Shown: positions 33,290 to 43,068, numbered from the stretch's first letter. The stretch is 64,000 bases of DNA from Paenibacillus sp. OV219 (GCF_900110075.1 NZ_FOCJ01000001.1:186001-250000); one strand, 5' to 3'. Numbers and translations are program-made. Notes: generated from the letters alone by a model not told the origin.

Positions 33290-34363
33290 ATGCGTTTTTA
33301 CTTAGTCGGTGCTGGTGTCATTAACCGCACACACGCAGAAGCCATTTATAAGCTGGAAGATCAATCGTCCATTGAGATTAAAGTCGCAGACCCGAATCCG
33401 GCTGCGCTTGCAAGTTTCGCAGAGCAATTCCCGCAAGCCGTTACGTTTACAGATGCTAAGGAAATGCTGAGCGAAGAGCCGCAAGCAGAAGATATTGTTA
33501 TCATCGGCACGCCACCGTTCACGCACTTCCCGTTGTCCAAGATGGCGCTGGAATCGGGCCGTCATACGCTGTGCGAGAAGCCGCTTGTGATGAACCGCGA
33601 AGAAGCAGAAGGTCTGCTTGAAATTGCAAAAGCAAACAACCGCATGCTAGGATGCTGCTCCGTTCGGTTCCTGCAAGTGCCGAAGACAGAGCAAGTGAAG
33701 AGCATCTTGAACTCCGGCGAGCTTGGCGATGTGTACAAGATCTCCTTCGTATTCCGTGGTCAACGCGGTCGTCCGGGCGTGGAGTGGCAGCCGCAGAGCC
33801 GTTGGTTCCTGGATAAATCCAAGGCAGCAGGCGGTATCGTTATGGACTGGGGTCCTTACGACTTCACGATTCTGAATGACTTATTGCAACCGGAGAGCAT
33901 TGAAGTTGCTGCTGCTTGGGTAGCGAAGCCAGAGACGGAAGCTGATCCAACGGATGTTGTTTATGACATCGAAGGCGCTGTCGGCGCAATGTTGAAATTC
34001 CAGCAAGCAGACGGCAAATCGGTATGGGTGCAATACGAGCGCGCTTCCTGTACGCATGGCGAGCCATACTTCACGGTTGAAATCGAAGGTACTCGCGGTG
34101 CGGTGAAATGGTCGCCTTACTTCGAAACGGATCAAGTCCTAGTAAAATCCGATAAAAACGGAGAAGTTATTACGAAAGAGGATACGATTGCATACCCAGG
34201 ACCGATCGGTTATATGGATCACCCGGTACACTTCTTCGCGCAAAAGGTGAAAGGCCAGCAGTCGCCGGCAATCGTGAACGAGCAAGCCATATTCAATTTC
34301 CTGTGCCTGCAATCCATCTATGACAGCGCAAATGGCCAGAAGCCGGTTGTTCTGAAGAAATAG
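33290..34363 (+). CDS. Gfo/Idh/MocA-family oxidoreductase
   Basis: A 357-residue NAD(P)-dependent sugar or cyclitol dehydrogenase. The Rossmann motif FYLVGAGVINRTHAEAI and the family EKP motif (HTLCEKPLVMNREEA) are clear; the second half is the usual alpha/beta substrate domain with DWGPYDFTILNDLL near the active site. The start at ATG 33290 has AGAGGTG 6 nt upstream. It precedes the TIM-barrel isomerase by 34 nt; this pairing is common for keto-sugar intermediates. Substrate unknown. Confidence 0.9.
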   Translation: MRFYLVGAGVINRTHAEAIYKLEDQSSIEIKVADPNPAALASFAEQFPQAVTFTDAKEMLSEEPQAEDIVIIGTPPFTHFPLSKMALESGRHTLCEKPLVMNREEAEGLLEIAKANNRMLGCCSVRFLQVPKTEQVKSILNSGELGDVYKISFVFRGQRGRPGVEWQPQSRWFLDKSKAAGGIVMDWGPYDFTILNDLLQPESIEVAAAWVAKPETEADPTDVVYDIEGAVGAMLKFQQADGKSVWVQYERASCTHGEPYFTVEIEGTRGAVKWSPYFETDQVLVKSDKNGEVITKEDTIAYPGPIGYMDHPVHFFAQKVKGQQSPAIVNEQAIFNFLCLQSIYDSANGQKPVVLKK

Positions 34364-34397
34364 CAGTCGTTAAGCGAGAGGGAAAGGGGAACAAACA

Positions 34398-35207
34398 ATG
34401 ATTACAAGCAAAGGGTTTTCCACCGGTCTGTACGGTTACCAGGTAGAATACTGGAAAGACGGCAAAGATCCGTCGATGGAAGAGATTTTCCGCACGTGTG
34501 CGAATGCAGGCATGCAGGCGCTTGAAATTGACCCAACTCCCGAGCTGCTCAGCTTGGCGAAGCAGTTTGGCCTTGCTGTATCTGGCAGTTACATTGGTCT
34601 TCAGCTTCACGAGCCGTTCGAGTCGCTGAACATCGAAGAGACAGTGCTGCCTGTGGCGAAGCGACTGGCTGAAGCGGGCGCTACGGATCTGGTTATTAAC
34701 GCGGATCCAAAAGGCGGCTGGGATGCGCCAGAACTAAAGACCGAAGAGGAGTTCAAGCAGCAAGGCGTGAACTTGACTCGTATTGCCGATGCCGTGCGCG
34801 GGCACGATCTGAAAGTAAGCATGCATAACCACGCATCGGACAAGCATAATGCCGAGGGAGATCTCCGTTCGGTTATCGAATATGCAAGCCAGGAAGTCGG
34901 CCTCTGTGTCGATACAGGCTGGGCGCACGTGGCGGGTATGAATCCGGTGGATATGCTGAAGGCTTATCCAGATCGTATCTATGCTTTCCACTTCCGCAAC
35001 CAATTCGGGCGTGTACCGAGCGAGAATCTGTCTGTCGGGGAAGTTGATATGAAGGAGCTGCTTGCAGTCGCATCCGAAATCAACTACAACGGCTGGCTGA
35101 CGTTCGAGCTGCTGCATGAAGAAGCGACGAATGCGAAGCAGACGCTGGAGGAAGCAACAGCATCGTCGATCGCATACTTGAACGCATGCATCAAGGAGCT
35201 TGGCTAA
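34398..35207 (+). CDS. Sugar phosphate isomerase/epimerase-like TIM-barrel protein
   Basis: A 269-residue xylose-isomerase-like protein. Metal-site candidates include the His in VSMHNHAS, the Asp in GLCVDTGWAHVAG, the His in YAFHFRNQ and the Glu in TFELLHEE. It probably epimerises or isomerises a keto intermediate from the adjacent Gfo/Idh/MocA dehydrogenase. Its TAA stop overlaps the ATG of the GH3 gene by one base (TAATG), which indicates translational coupling. AAAGGGG precedes the ATG. Confidence 0.88.
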   Translation: MITSKGFSTGLYGYQVEYWKDGKDPSMEEIFRTCANAGMQALEIDPTPELLSLAKQFGLAVSGSYIGLQLHEPFESLNIEETVLPVAKRLAEAGATDLVINADPKGGWDAPELKTEEEFKQQGVNLTRIADAVRGHDLKVSMHNHASDKHNAEGDLRSVIEYASQEVGLCVDTGWAHVAGMNPVDMLKAYPDRIYAFHFRNQFGRVPSENLSVGEVDMKELLAVASEINYNGWLTFELLHEEATNAKQTLEEATASSIAYLNACIKELG

Positions 35208-37357
35208 TGGCGGCGGATAAGAAACCATTGAAAACTCCGTTCCTCTCGGATACCGAGACGGAAGCAGCAATTGATGCGTTGCTTGGCCAAATGACGCTGC
35301 AGGAGAAGATCGGCCAGCTGACGCAGCTCGGTACATTCGACGAAGAAACCGATGGCGAGTTGATCGAAGAAGGGATGGTCGGTTCTTTGCTCGGCATTCG
35401 CGGTGCGGACAGCGCTAACGCCATTCAGCGAGTTGCGGTGGAAGATACGCGTCTTGGCATTCCGCTGCTGTTCGCCGACGATGTCATTCATGGCTATCGT
35501 TCGACGTTCCCGATTCCGCTTGCGGAAGCGAGCAGCTGGAATCCGGATTTGCTGGAGGAGACGGCAGCAATCGCGGCACGCGAAGCTTCGTCAGACGGCA
35601 TTAGCTGGATCCTCGCGCCGATGGTCGACATCGCGCGCGATGCGAGATGGGGTCGGATTGCAGAAGGCGCCGGCGAAGATCCGTTCCTCGGTTCAGTCGT
35701 TGCAGCCGCACGGGTAAGAGGCATTCAGCGCAATGATTGGACGGACCGTCCGCATATTATGGCGTGTCCGAAGCATTTTGCCGCTTACGGTCTTGCTGAG
35801 GGCGGAAGAGACTATAATACAGTCGACATCTCGGAGACGCGGATGCGTGAGACTTACTTCCCGCCGTTCCAAGCGGCGCTTGACGCTGGAGCAGGAACGA
35901 TTATGGCAGCGTTCAACGAAGTTAACGGCGTACCGGCTTCTGGAAACCGCTGGCTCCTGAAGGATGTCCTTCAGGGTGAATGGAATTTCCAAGGCTTCGT
36001 CGTAAGCGACTGGGAATCGGTCGATGAACTCGTACAGCATGGCTATTCAGCTGACCGGGAACAAGCGGGCAGCGCAGCTATGAATGCGGGCATGCATATG
36101 GATATGCACTCGTTGATCTATCATGAGCATCTCGCGAATCTCATCGATAAAGGCGAAGTTTCGCTCGAGGTGATTGATGATGCGGTTCGCCGTATTTTGC
36201 GAGTGAAATACCGTCTTGGTTTGTTCATGCATCCGTACACGAACAATACGCTCGCAAGCACCTACATGCTGAATCCAGCGCACTTGGAGACGGCACGCGA
36301 GATGGCTCGCCAATCTATTGTGCTGCTGAAGAACGAGGGTCAGCTGCTGCCAATCGCACCGTCCGTGCGCAAGCTCGCTGTCATCGGTCCGCTAGCGGAA
36401 GACGTGGAAGCGCAGCTCGGCTGCTGGCGCGGACAAGGCAGACCGGAGGATGTCGTCTCCGTTCTCGCAGGTATTCGCTTGCTAGCAGAAGCGCAGCAGA
36501 CCGAAGTGGTCTTTGCGGCAGGAAGCGGCATTAATTCGGCCGACGAAGCAGAGCTTGCGAGAGCGGTTCGTCTGGCTAGGGAGAGTGAGCTCGCCATTGT
36601 TGTGCTTGGCGAATCTGCTGATATGAGCGGCGAGAACAACAGCCGCGTGTCGCTGGACATTCCGGCGCCTCAGATGGAGCTGCTTCAAGCGATTCATAGT
36701 ACAGGCGTACCGGTTGTGCTCGTGCTAGCGAATGGTCGTCCGCTCACAATCGAATGGGCTGACGCTCATATCCCGGCCATTGTTAACGGTTGGCACCTTG
36801 GCGTGCAAGCAGGTCCAGCTATTGCAGACGTTCTCTTCGGAGCGGTGAATCCGAGCGGCAAGCTGCCGGTCACTTTCCCAAGACACAGTGGTCAAGTACC
36901 GATTTATTACAACGCGAAGAAGACAGGCCGTCCGCAGATGAAACGTTATGCGGATGCTGACGTGACACCGCTGTATCCGTTCGGTCATGGCCTCAGCTAC
37001 ACGAGCTTCAGCTACGAGGAGCTGGAGGTAGAGCAGGCTGCTGTTAAGCTAGGCGAGTCCGTTACCGTATCGGCACGGATCCGCAATACCGGCGACCGTA
37101 ACGGCGTCGAGATCGTCCAGCTGTACATTTGCGATGTTGCAGCAAGCGTGACAAGGCCGGTGAAGGAGCTGAAGGGCTTCAACCGTCTGGAGCTGAAAGC
37201 CGGAGAGAGCCGTACCGTGACGTTCACACTTGGCGATCAGGAGCTTGGTTTCGTTAACGGGAAGCACGAATTTGTCGTGGAACCGGGCAAATTCAACGTG
37301 TGGATAGGCCCGAGCAGTGCAAAAGGCTTGGAAGGATCGTTTGAAATTACTGTGTAA
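35207..37357 (+). CDS. Beta-glucosidase, GH3 family
   Basis: A 716-residue GH3 enzyme without signal peptide, so probably intracellular. It has an N-terminal TIM barrel with nucleophile D268 in GFVVSDWESVDELV, an alpha/beta sandwich with likely acid/base E476 in SGENNSRVSLD, and a C-terminal fibronectin-III-like domain (EIVQLYICDVAASVTRPVKELKGFNRLELKAGE). It should remove terminal beta-glucosyl or related units from an imported oligosaccharide or glycoside. It is the last gene of the EamA-PhyH-dehydrogenase-isomerase run. Confidence 0.94.
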   Translation: MAADKKPLKTPFLSDTETEAAIDALLGQMTLQEKIGQLTQLGTFDEETDGELIEEGMVGSLLGIRGADSANAIQRVAVEDTRLGIPLLFADDVIHGYRSTFPIPLAEASSWNPDLLEETAAIAAREASSDGISWILAPMVDIARDARWGRIAEGAGEDPFLGSVVAAARVRGIQRNDWTDRPHIMACPKHFAAYGLAEGGRDYNTVDISETRMRETYFPPFQAALDAGAGTIMAAFNEVNGVPASGNRWLLKDVLQGEWNFQGFVVSDWESVDELVQHGYSADREQAGSAAMNAGMHMDMHSLIYHEHLANLIDKGEVSLEVIDDAVRRILRVKYRLGLFMHPYTNNTLASTYMLNPAHLETAREMARQSIVLLKNEGQLLPIAPSVRKLAVIGPLAEDVEAQLGCWRGQGRPEDVVSVLAGIRLLAEAQQTEVVFAAGSGINSADEAELARAVRLARESELAIVVLGESADMSGENNSRVSLDIPAPQMELLQAIHSTGVPVVLVLANGRPLTIEWADAHIPAIVNGWHLGVQAGPAIADVLFGAVNPSGKLPVTFPRHSGQVPIYYNAKKTGRPQMKRYADADVTPLYPFGHGLSYTSFSYEELEVEQAAVKLGESVTVSARIRNTGDRNGVEIVQLYICDVAASVTRPVKELKGFNRLELKAGESRTVTFTLGDQELGFVNGKHEFVVEPGKFNVWIGPSSAKGLEGSFEITV

Positions 37358-37397
37358 GGCAGAAGGGGAGCTATAGTGATCTCTCCCCAGCCCTGCT

Positions 37398-37587
37398 CCC
37401 CTCTAACGAACCCATGTGGCGTTATTCGAGCAAATTTGACGGGTTTGATATTCTAACGAACTCAGGAAGCGTTATTCCGCGAATTTGAGCCATTTGGTTG
37501 GCAAAATCGGGGCAATAGCGTGACCCGAGTTCGTTAGCCGATTTAACCAGCCGAAATTGGCTAAATAAGCGCTATACGATTCGTTAG
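37398..37587 (-). repeat. 190-bp intergenic repeat, copy B (inverted)
   Basis: The reverse complement of this segment matches copy A (17319-17508) over its whole length with about 14 mismatches and no gap by eye. It lies between the GH3 gene and the first LacI gene. The remaining part of the 651-bp gap 37358-38008 contains a terminator (37681-37719) and LacI operators. Confidence 0.85.
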
Positions 37588-37680
37588 CCCGAAGTGGTCG
37601 GATGGCGGATGGGTAGGATGCATAGTTAGCGCGATATCCATCAACGTTGGTTCCTTGCAACACAAGTCATTATTCAATCT

Positions 37681-37719
37681 GAGGAAAGTCTCGTCTATAA
37701 TGGGACTTTCCTCTTTTTA
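37681..37719 (+). terminator. Intrinsic terminator of the GH3 operon
   Basis: Perfect 10-bp stem GAGGAAAGTC / GACTTTCCTC with a 13-nt loop, then five T. Confidence 0.8.
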
Positions 37720-37845
37720 TTTGAACCGTTTCACCAATCTGTGATTTTCATATGGTCATCAAACCAAAATTACATATATTTTCGTCATAATCCGACTTAA
37801 TTTAACTCTTTTAAAAGCGATTACATTGTGATATTATTGCTGAGG

Positions 37846-37857
37846 TGAAACGTTTCT
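37846..37857. promoter_or_regulatory. LacI-type operator 1 of lacI-1
   Basis: TGAAACGTTTCT contains the CG-centred palindrome GAAACGTTTC typical of LacI-family sites. Confidence 0.6.
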
Positions 37858-37929
37858 ACAGAGTTCGACATACGTAGAATGATGAGTAACTGCCATTAAT
37901 TGCTTACTAAAGTACACTTGACTCGGTTT

Positions 37930-37942
37930 TGAAAGCGTTTCA
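37930..37942. promoter_or_regulatory. LacI/CcpA-type operator 2 of lacI-1
   Basis: TGAAAGCGTTTCA is close to both the GAAACGTTTC element (one base inserted) and the CcpA cre consensus. Confidence 0.5.
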
Positions 37943-37964
37943 GAACCATTTTTTTTGAATCAAG

Positions 37965-37978
37965 TTGAAACGTTTCAA
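37965..37978. promoter_or_regulatory. LacI-type operator 3 of lacI-1
   Basis: TTGAAACGTTTCAA is a perfect 14-bp palindrome 30 nt before the lacI-1 start, which fits autorepression. Confidence 0.65.
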
Positions 37979-38008
37979 TAACCTGATGAAAGTGAGGGAG
38001 CTTAATAC

Positions 38009-39001
38009 ATGGTCGCAACGATAAAAGACGTTGCCAGGATAGCTGGAGTCGCCGTTTCGACAGTCTCTTATGCACTCAATAACTCGCCTAAGATCAGTGA
38101 AGAAACACGAAAGAAGGTTGTCCGTGCTGCTGAATCGCTCAACTATCGTCCAAGTAATGCAGCGCGAAACTTGAAGAAGCAGAAGAGTGAAACGATCGGG
38201 CTATTCTTGTACAGCCTGGGAGGTCCATTTTATAGCCAGTTGATTGAAGGCATTCAAGAGGTCGTCGCCTCCTACAACTACAACTTGATTGTGTGCAGTA
38301 CATTCGGCGGAGAGAACAGTTCTGCTCACCGATTCTTGAGAGAGAAATTTGTAGATGGCGCAATCATCATGGGCACGCCTATCTCAGATAGCCTGATTCT
38401 TCAAGTAGCAGGCAAAGATTTCCCCATCGTCGTGCTTGATCGGGAGCTCAACTCGGACTATGTTCGAAGCGTTCTCATTGACGATGAGCAAGGCGCGTAC
38501 GATGCGGTTACCCATCTGATCAAGCTTGGCAGACGCAAGATAGAGTTCCTCAGCGGGCCGTTATTCACGATTGATAATATCAATCGTTACGAAGGCTACA
38601 AGCGTGCGATGGACGAGCATAACCTTCCGTTCTCGCCTGAGATCCTTATGCAAGGAAACTGCACTGAGACTTCGGGCTATCAAGCCATGAAGCTGATGCT
38701 TGCCGGAAGCCAAATGCCGGACGCGGTCTTCGCCGCGAATGACGAGATGGCAATCGGTGCCATAAGAGCTTTGAACGAAGCGAACCTTAGTGTGCCTGAG
38801 CAAGTGGCCGTCGTTGGTTTCGATAACATTCATCAAAGTTCTTATGTCAGACCTTCGCTCACAACGGTTGGTCATTCCAGATACGAGCTTGGTGCTATTG
38901 CGACACAATGTTTATTTAACTCTTCTCCCAAGGACAATTCCATTGTTCTTCCCACAGAGCTTGTCATCCGGCAATCCTGCGGCGGCATGGGAGTGAGCTA
39001 A
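38009..39001 (+). CDS. LacI-family regulator (lacI-1)
   Basis: A 330-residue repressor: N-terminal LacI helix-turn-helix (ATIKDVARIAGVAVSTVSYALNNSPKISEETR) with hinge helix (NAARNLKKQ) and a sugar-binding-protein-like effector domain. Three GAAACGTTTC-type sites lie upstream, so it is probably autoregulated and controls the permease-permease-lipoprotein operon that starts 76 nt downstream. A second regulator at 46255 is about 70% identical by eye, with the same recognition helix. A small hairpin (GGCAT / ATGCC, 39011-39026) follows the stop. The start has GTGAGGGAG upstream. Confidence 0.93.
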   Translation: MVATIKDVARIAGVAVSTVSYALNNSPKISEETRKKVVRAAESLNYRPSNAARNLKKQKSETIGLFLYSLGGPFYSQLIEGIQEVVASYNYNLIVCSTFGGENSSAHRFLREKFVDGAIIMGTPISDSLILQVAGKDFPIVVLDRELNSDYVRSVLIDDEQGAYDAVTHLIKLGRRKIEFLSGPLFTIDNINRYEGYKRAMDEHNLPFSPEILMQGNCTETSGYQAMKLMLAGSQMPDAVFAANDEMAIGAIRALNEANLSVPEQVAVVGFDNIHQSSYVRPSLTTVGHSRYELGAIATQCLFNSSPKDNSIVLPTELVIRQSCGGMGVS

Positions 39002-39077
39002 TCCATAATATGGCATGAATTTATGCCAAGAGTAAGATCATGGAGCACGTGCATACTTCAAAGAGGAGGAATCACTA

Positions 39078-40037
39078 ATGGCTACAATCACCGACAAAAC
39101 TCATGTTGCCGCTAAGAAGAAGAAGCGGAGCATCGAACTGAAAAAAGTATCTGTGCTGTATCTCTTTTTGGCCCCTGCAATCATTCTGACGCTCATCTTC
39201 GCATACTTGCCAATGTTCTCGAACTATATCGCATTTCTCGACTATGACTTTAATAAAGGCTGGTTCGGCTTCGGCAGTAAATTCGTCGGCTTCGACAATT
39301 TCGCGAAGTTCCTCACCGACCATAAGTTCTACACACTGATCGGCCGTACGCTGCTCTACAGTGTCACGATGATGGTCGCAACGTTCCCGGCACCGCTCAT
39401 TCTGGCGCTTCTGCTTAACGAGCTGCGCGGCGAGCGGTTCAAGAAGATTGTACAAACGACTTCCTATATTCCTCACTTTGTATCGTGGGTAACTGTTGCC
39501 GGTTTGTTCTACATGTTCTTGACGGTTGATGCGACGGGTATTATCAACAACCTTCGCCAATTGATTGACCCTGCTGCTGAGCGTATATCCTACATGCAGG
39601 ATGCACACAATTTCTTGCCGGTTCTCGTAATTTCTGAAATTTGGAAAGAAACAGGCTGGGGTACGATTCTTTACCTCGCAGCGCTCACGACGATTGATCC
39701 GCAGCAATATGAAGCGGCGCAGGTGGATGGCGCAACACGCTGGCAGCGTCTATGGTACATCACATTGCCAGGCCTTGTTCCAACGATGAGTATTCTGCTG
39801 ATCTTCTCCTTGAGTGGATTGCTTGCGACGAACTTCGACCAAGTATTCAACTTGCAAAATAAGATGATCCGACTGGATACCGACACGATCGGCGTTTACA
39901 CGTACTACCAAGGTATAGTCAGCGGTCAATATTCGTACTCCGCTGCGGTCGGCCTTTTCCAAGGCATCATATCCTTTATTCTTATCATGCTTACGAATGC
40001 CACGACGAAGAAACTTAGCAATGTAGGTATTGTCTAA
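39078..40037 (+). CDS. ABC transporter permease (LplB type)
   Basis: A 319-residue permease with six helices and the EAA loop QQYEAAQVDGATRWQRLWYITLPGLVPT. It belongs to the LplB branch, which works with LplC-type permeases and large lipoproteins in import of complex glycan fragments. AGAGGAGG precedes the ATG. No ATPase is encoded nearby. Confidence 0.92.
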   Translation: MATITDKTHVAAKKKKRSIELKKVSVLYLFLAPAIILTLIFAYLPMFSNYIAFLDYDFNKGWFGFGSKFVGFDNFAKFLTDHKFYTLIGRTLLYSVTMMVATFPAPLILALLLNELRGERFKKIVQTTSYIPHFVSWVTVAGLFYMFLTVDATGIINNLRQLIDPAAERISYMQDAHNFLPVLVISEIWKETGWGTILYLAALTTIDPQQYEAAQVDGATRWQRLWYITLPGLVPTMSILLIFSLSGLLATNFDQVFNLQNKMIRLDTDTIGVYTYYQGIVSGQYSYSAAVGLFQGIISFILIMLTNATTKKLSNVGIV

Positions 40038-40055
40038 GGAAAGGAGCGACTTTAC

Positions 40056-40994
40056 GTGTCAAATGCAACTTTGAAAGCAAACCGCATCAAACGATCAACA
40101 GGCGAGCGCACCTTTGATACCGTTAACATATTGATTATGCTCGTCTGGGCAGTTACTGCGATCTATCCGTTCTGGTACATCCTTGTCATGTCATTCAATA
40201 CAGGAGCGGATGCTGCAGCAGGTCCGATCTGGTTCTTCCCGCGTGTGTTCACGCTTGAGAATTATGCGTTCGTGTTCCAGTATGAACGTCTGCAAACGGC
40301 GTTTGTCGTCACAGCGCTGCGCTGTGTCATCGGCCCGGTGCTATCCGTTATCGTGACTATGATGGCGGCGTTCGCGCTCTCGAAGCGCTTCCTGCCAGGC
40401 CGTAAGACGTTGCTATTCTTCTTCATGATCCCGATGTTTATCGCAGGTACGATTATTTCGAACTATGTTGTTATTTCGAAGCTCCACTTGATTAACAACT
40501 TCCTTGTATACGTGCTCCCAGGCGCCTTCGCGTTCTTCAGTATGATCATCATGCGGACGCATATCGAAGAATTGCCTGCTGAGCTGCAAGAGTCTGCAAT
40601 GATAGATGGCGCTGGCTACGGCCGAATTTTCTTCCAAATTATTTTGCCGCTGTCCATGCCGATTATTGCTGCATTCGCTTTCTTCGCAGTCGTTGGCAAC
40701 TGGCTCGACTACTACACGAACTTGATTTACGTAACCGACCGCGGACTCAGTACGCTGCAGTACGTGCTCTACGAAATCATCAACCGTGCAGAAGCGAACA
40801 CGCTGATCGACTTTACGAAGACAAGTGGCGCGCAAGCACGCCGCCTCATGGCGCAGCAGAACAATTCCGTTCCAACGCCTGAGGTTATCAAGATGACAGT
40901 CATGGTTGTCGTTACATTCCCGCTGCTGTTCATCTACCCGTTCTTCCAGAAGTACTTCGTCAAAGGGATGTTGACTGGTGCGGTTAAGGCATAA
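40056..40994 (+). CDS. ABC transporter permease (LplC type)
   Basis: A 312-residue permease with six helices and the EAA loop ELQESAMIDGAGYGRIFFQIILPLSMP. It starts at GTG 40056 with AAGGAG upstream, 18 nt after the first permease. A loop insert (KTSGAQARRLMAQQNNSVPTPE) before the last helix is typical of the LplC branch. It pairs with the preceding permease. Confidence 0.92.
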   Translation: MSNATLKANRIKRSTGERTFDTVNILIMLVWAVTAIYPFWYILVMSFNTGADAAAGPIWFFPRVFTLENYAFVFQYERLQTAFVVTALRCVIGPVLSVIVTMMAAFALSKRFLPGRKTLLFFFMIPMFIAGTIISNYVVISKLHLINNFLVYVLPGAFAFFSMIIMRTHIEELPAELQESAMIDGAGYGRIFFQIILPLSMPIIAAFAFFAVVGNWLDYYTNLIYVTDRGLSTLQYVLYEIINRAEANTLIDFTKTSGAQARRLMAQQNNSVPTPEVIKMTVMVVVTFPLLFIYPFFQKYFVKGMLTGAVKA

Positions 40995-41047
40995 CGCCTT
41001 GACTCATCTAAAGTTAATAGATATTCATTCAGGGGAGGATTTTATTT

Positions 41048-42973
41048 ATGAAAAAGGTTATGGCACTTATGCTGGCTACCGTTCTTTCCATTACGCTTGT
41101 CGGCTGTGGCAGTTCGAATAACTCGCAAGGCAGCAACGGCTCATCCGCTGGTGGAAACACAGCTGCGAACAATGGTGCACCTGTTGATCCAGCAAGCTTC
41201 AAAGAAATGCATCTTGAAGTTCTAGGTAATTTGCCCACGAGCCCGCGTAAGCCGGTCGAAGACAAATTGACGCCAATCTGGCGCGACAAGACGAAGGTCA
41301 TTCCTGACTTCATCGAAATCCCACCGAACACAGACATTAAGAGCTGGCTGCAAATGCAAATCCTTGCGGACACAGTCCCGGCTGTTATTGCAAACCAGAA
41401 CGGTATTGCTGATGACGCTGCCAACATGGAAATGCTGAAAAAAGCAGGCATGGCTCGTGAGATTACGCTTGATGAAATTAAAAAATATATGCCTTTGACA
41501 GCAGCACGTCTTGCTGACCTTGGCGTTACTGTAGATCAGTGGTACCAAGCGAGTGTTGACCCAACAGACGGCAAAATGTGGTCGATCCCGTCCATGCCAA
41601 GCCCACTGCTTAAAGAAGAATACCGCAAAACGCCTTACGGCGATGCAAGTCTTGGTAACGGCGGTTATGGCGTGTGGATGCGTGACGACATTCTGAAGAA
41701 AGTCTATCCGAATGTCATGAGTGCTGCTGATCTGAAGAAGCTTGCAATCGCAAACAAAGGTCAATTGTCGCTTGAGCAAATCGACGATGTGCCAATCAAG
41801 AACCTATCCGACCTGAACGGTTACCTGGAGCAAGTGAAAGCGCTGAACCTGTCGGAGAACGGCCACCCGATTACACCGGCACATTTGCAATTTGAGAACT
41901 CACGCGGTGCGCTGTACTGGTCCTTGTTCTCTGCTACAGGTCTTAGCATGAGCAATGCTTATCCGCTTGTCATTAATGAATCGCAAAACCTTTACTCGGA
42001 TTTCGAGCTTACACCTGAATGGAAAAACTATATTTCCTTCATGAACAAAGGCTTCAAAGATGGCTTGTTCGGTAAAGAATTCTACATTCAGAAGAATGAG
42101 CAGCGCGATGCAAAAATCATCAATGGTGAATATGCAGTCGTCAACATGTGGGCGCCAGTTGCTGCTAACCGTGATAAGGTAAAAGGCAAGTATGACTGGA
42201 GATTCGTTCCGATCTTCGCAAACGAGCTTAATCCGAACAATCAGGACGCGGCGAACCAATACTTCCCGCTGACAACGAAATGGAACTCCAAAGTGATCAA
42301 CCCTAAGAAAGTGTCTGACGATCAAATTCCACAAATCCTGAACTGGATCGACTGGAACAACTCGCTTGAGGCTGCTGATCTTCGCGCTTGGGGTACACCT
42401 GACATGTACACGGGCGAAGGCATGAATCGCCGCTACAAGCCAGAGTTCAAGAAGGTTGAAGAGTATATGCTGCTCGGCAAAGCAGATGAGTCCGGCGATG
42501 GCTGGTACTATGGTATTGTTGGTCAAGACAACCAAATGACGAACCCTGAAGTATATGGTCTTGCACAAGCTGGCGAAATGGGTTATGTATACAAACCGCA
42601 AGTTGTATATCCGTTCAGCGAAGCGAACTATGATCAGAATACGCTTGTAAATGCTGCATGGCAGAAGCATAACCTGAAGAGCATGACGCTGTATGCGGAG
42701 CTGCCGGTAGACGAAGCAACTCTTAAAGCGAAAGCGGAATGGGAAACGATCAACACGGATTTCAATAATAACCTTGTTGCCCCTCATAACGATGAGTTGG
42801 ACAACCTCATGGTTAAAGCAATCACAGGTTCTAGCGATAAGTTCGATGAGAACTACAAAGCGTACACAGATATCCTGTCGAGCAGCGACGTTGCTGACGG
42901 TTTGACGAAGATGAAGGACGCTTGGCTGAAGTATTACAAGCTGCGTCAAGGATTCTTGAAGAAGCTTAACTAA
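41048..42973 (+). CDS. ABC transporter substrate-binding lipoprotein (LplA/LipO type)
   Basis: A 641-residue lipoprotein with lipobox L17-V18-G19-C20 and a Ser/Asn/Gly-rich linker, then a large binding domain (MHLEVLGNLPTSPRKPVEDKLTPIWRDKTKVIPDFIEIPP). This long form is typical of importers for polysaccharide-derived oligosaccharides in Paenibacillus. GGGGAGG lies before the ATG. A strong stem-loop follows the stop and may stabilise its mRNA. Confidence 0.92.
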   Translation: MKKVMALMLATVLSITLVGCGSSNNSQGSNGSSAGGNTAANNGAPVDPASFKEMHLEVLGNLPTSPRKPVEDKLTPIWRDKTKVIPDFIEIPPNTDIKSWLQMQILADTVPAVIANQNGIADDAANMEMLKKAGMAREITLDEIKKYMPLTAARLADLGVTVDQWYQASVDPTDGKMWSIPSMPSPLLKEEYRKTPYGDASLGNGGYGVWMRDDILKKVYPNVMSAADLKKLAIANKGQLSLEQIDDVPIKNLSDLNGYLEQVKALNLSENGHPITPAHLQFENSRGALYWSLFSATGLSMSNAYPLVINESQNLYSDFELTPEWKNYISFMNKGFKDGLFGKEFYIQKNEQRDAKIINGEYAVVNMWAPVAANRDKVKGKYDWRFVPIFANELNPNNQDAANQYFPLTTKWNSKVINPKKVSDDQIPQILNWIDWNNSLEAADLRAWGTPDMYTGEGMNRRYKPEFKKVEEYMLLGKADESGDGWYYGIVGQDNQMTNPEVYGLAQAGEMGYVYKPQVVYPFSEANYDQNTLVNAAWQKHNLKSMTLYAELPVDEATLKAKAEWETINTDFNNNLVAPHNDELDNLMVKAITGSSDKFDENYKAYTDILSSSDVADGLTKMKDAWLKYYKLRQGFLKKLN

Positions 42974-42998
42974 TACGGATCGAAGTTTCGGCAGGATG

Positions 42999-43026
42999 CA
43001 GGCTCTAGCCTTTCGGTTAGAGCCTG
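42999..43026 (+). other. Intercistronic stem-loop after the binding-protein gene
   Basis: A perfect 9-bp stem CAGGCTCTA / TAGAGCCTG, extended inward by weaker pairs, without a T-run. More likely an mRNA 3' stabiliser than a terminator. Confidence 0.6.
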
Positions 43027-43068
43027 TCTGTCAAATGAGCTGGGGATATAATGGGGAGGATGTTTGAG

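Noticed and set aside
41900-42949. A 349-codon open frame opposite the large lipoprotein gene
   Set aside because: The plus-strand lipoprotein is certain; the antisense product is Arg/Val/Ile-rich without a family.
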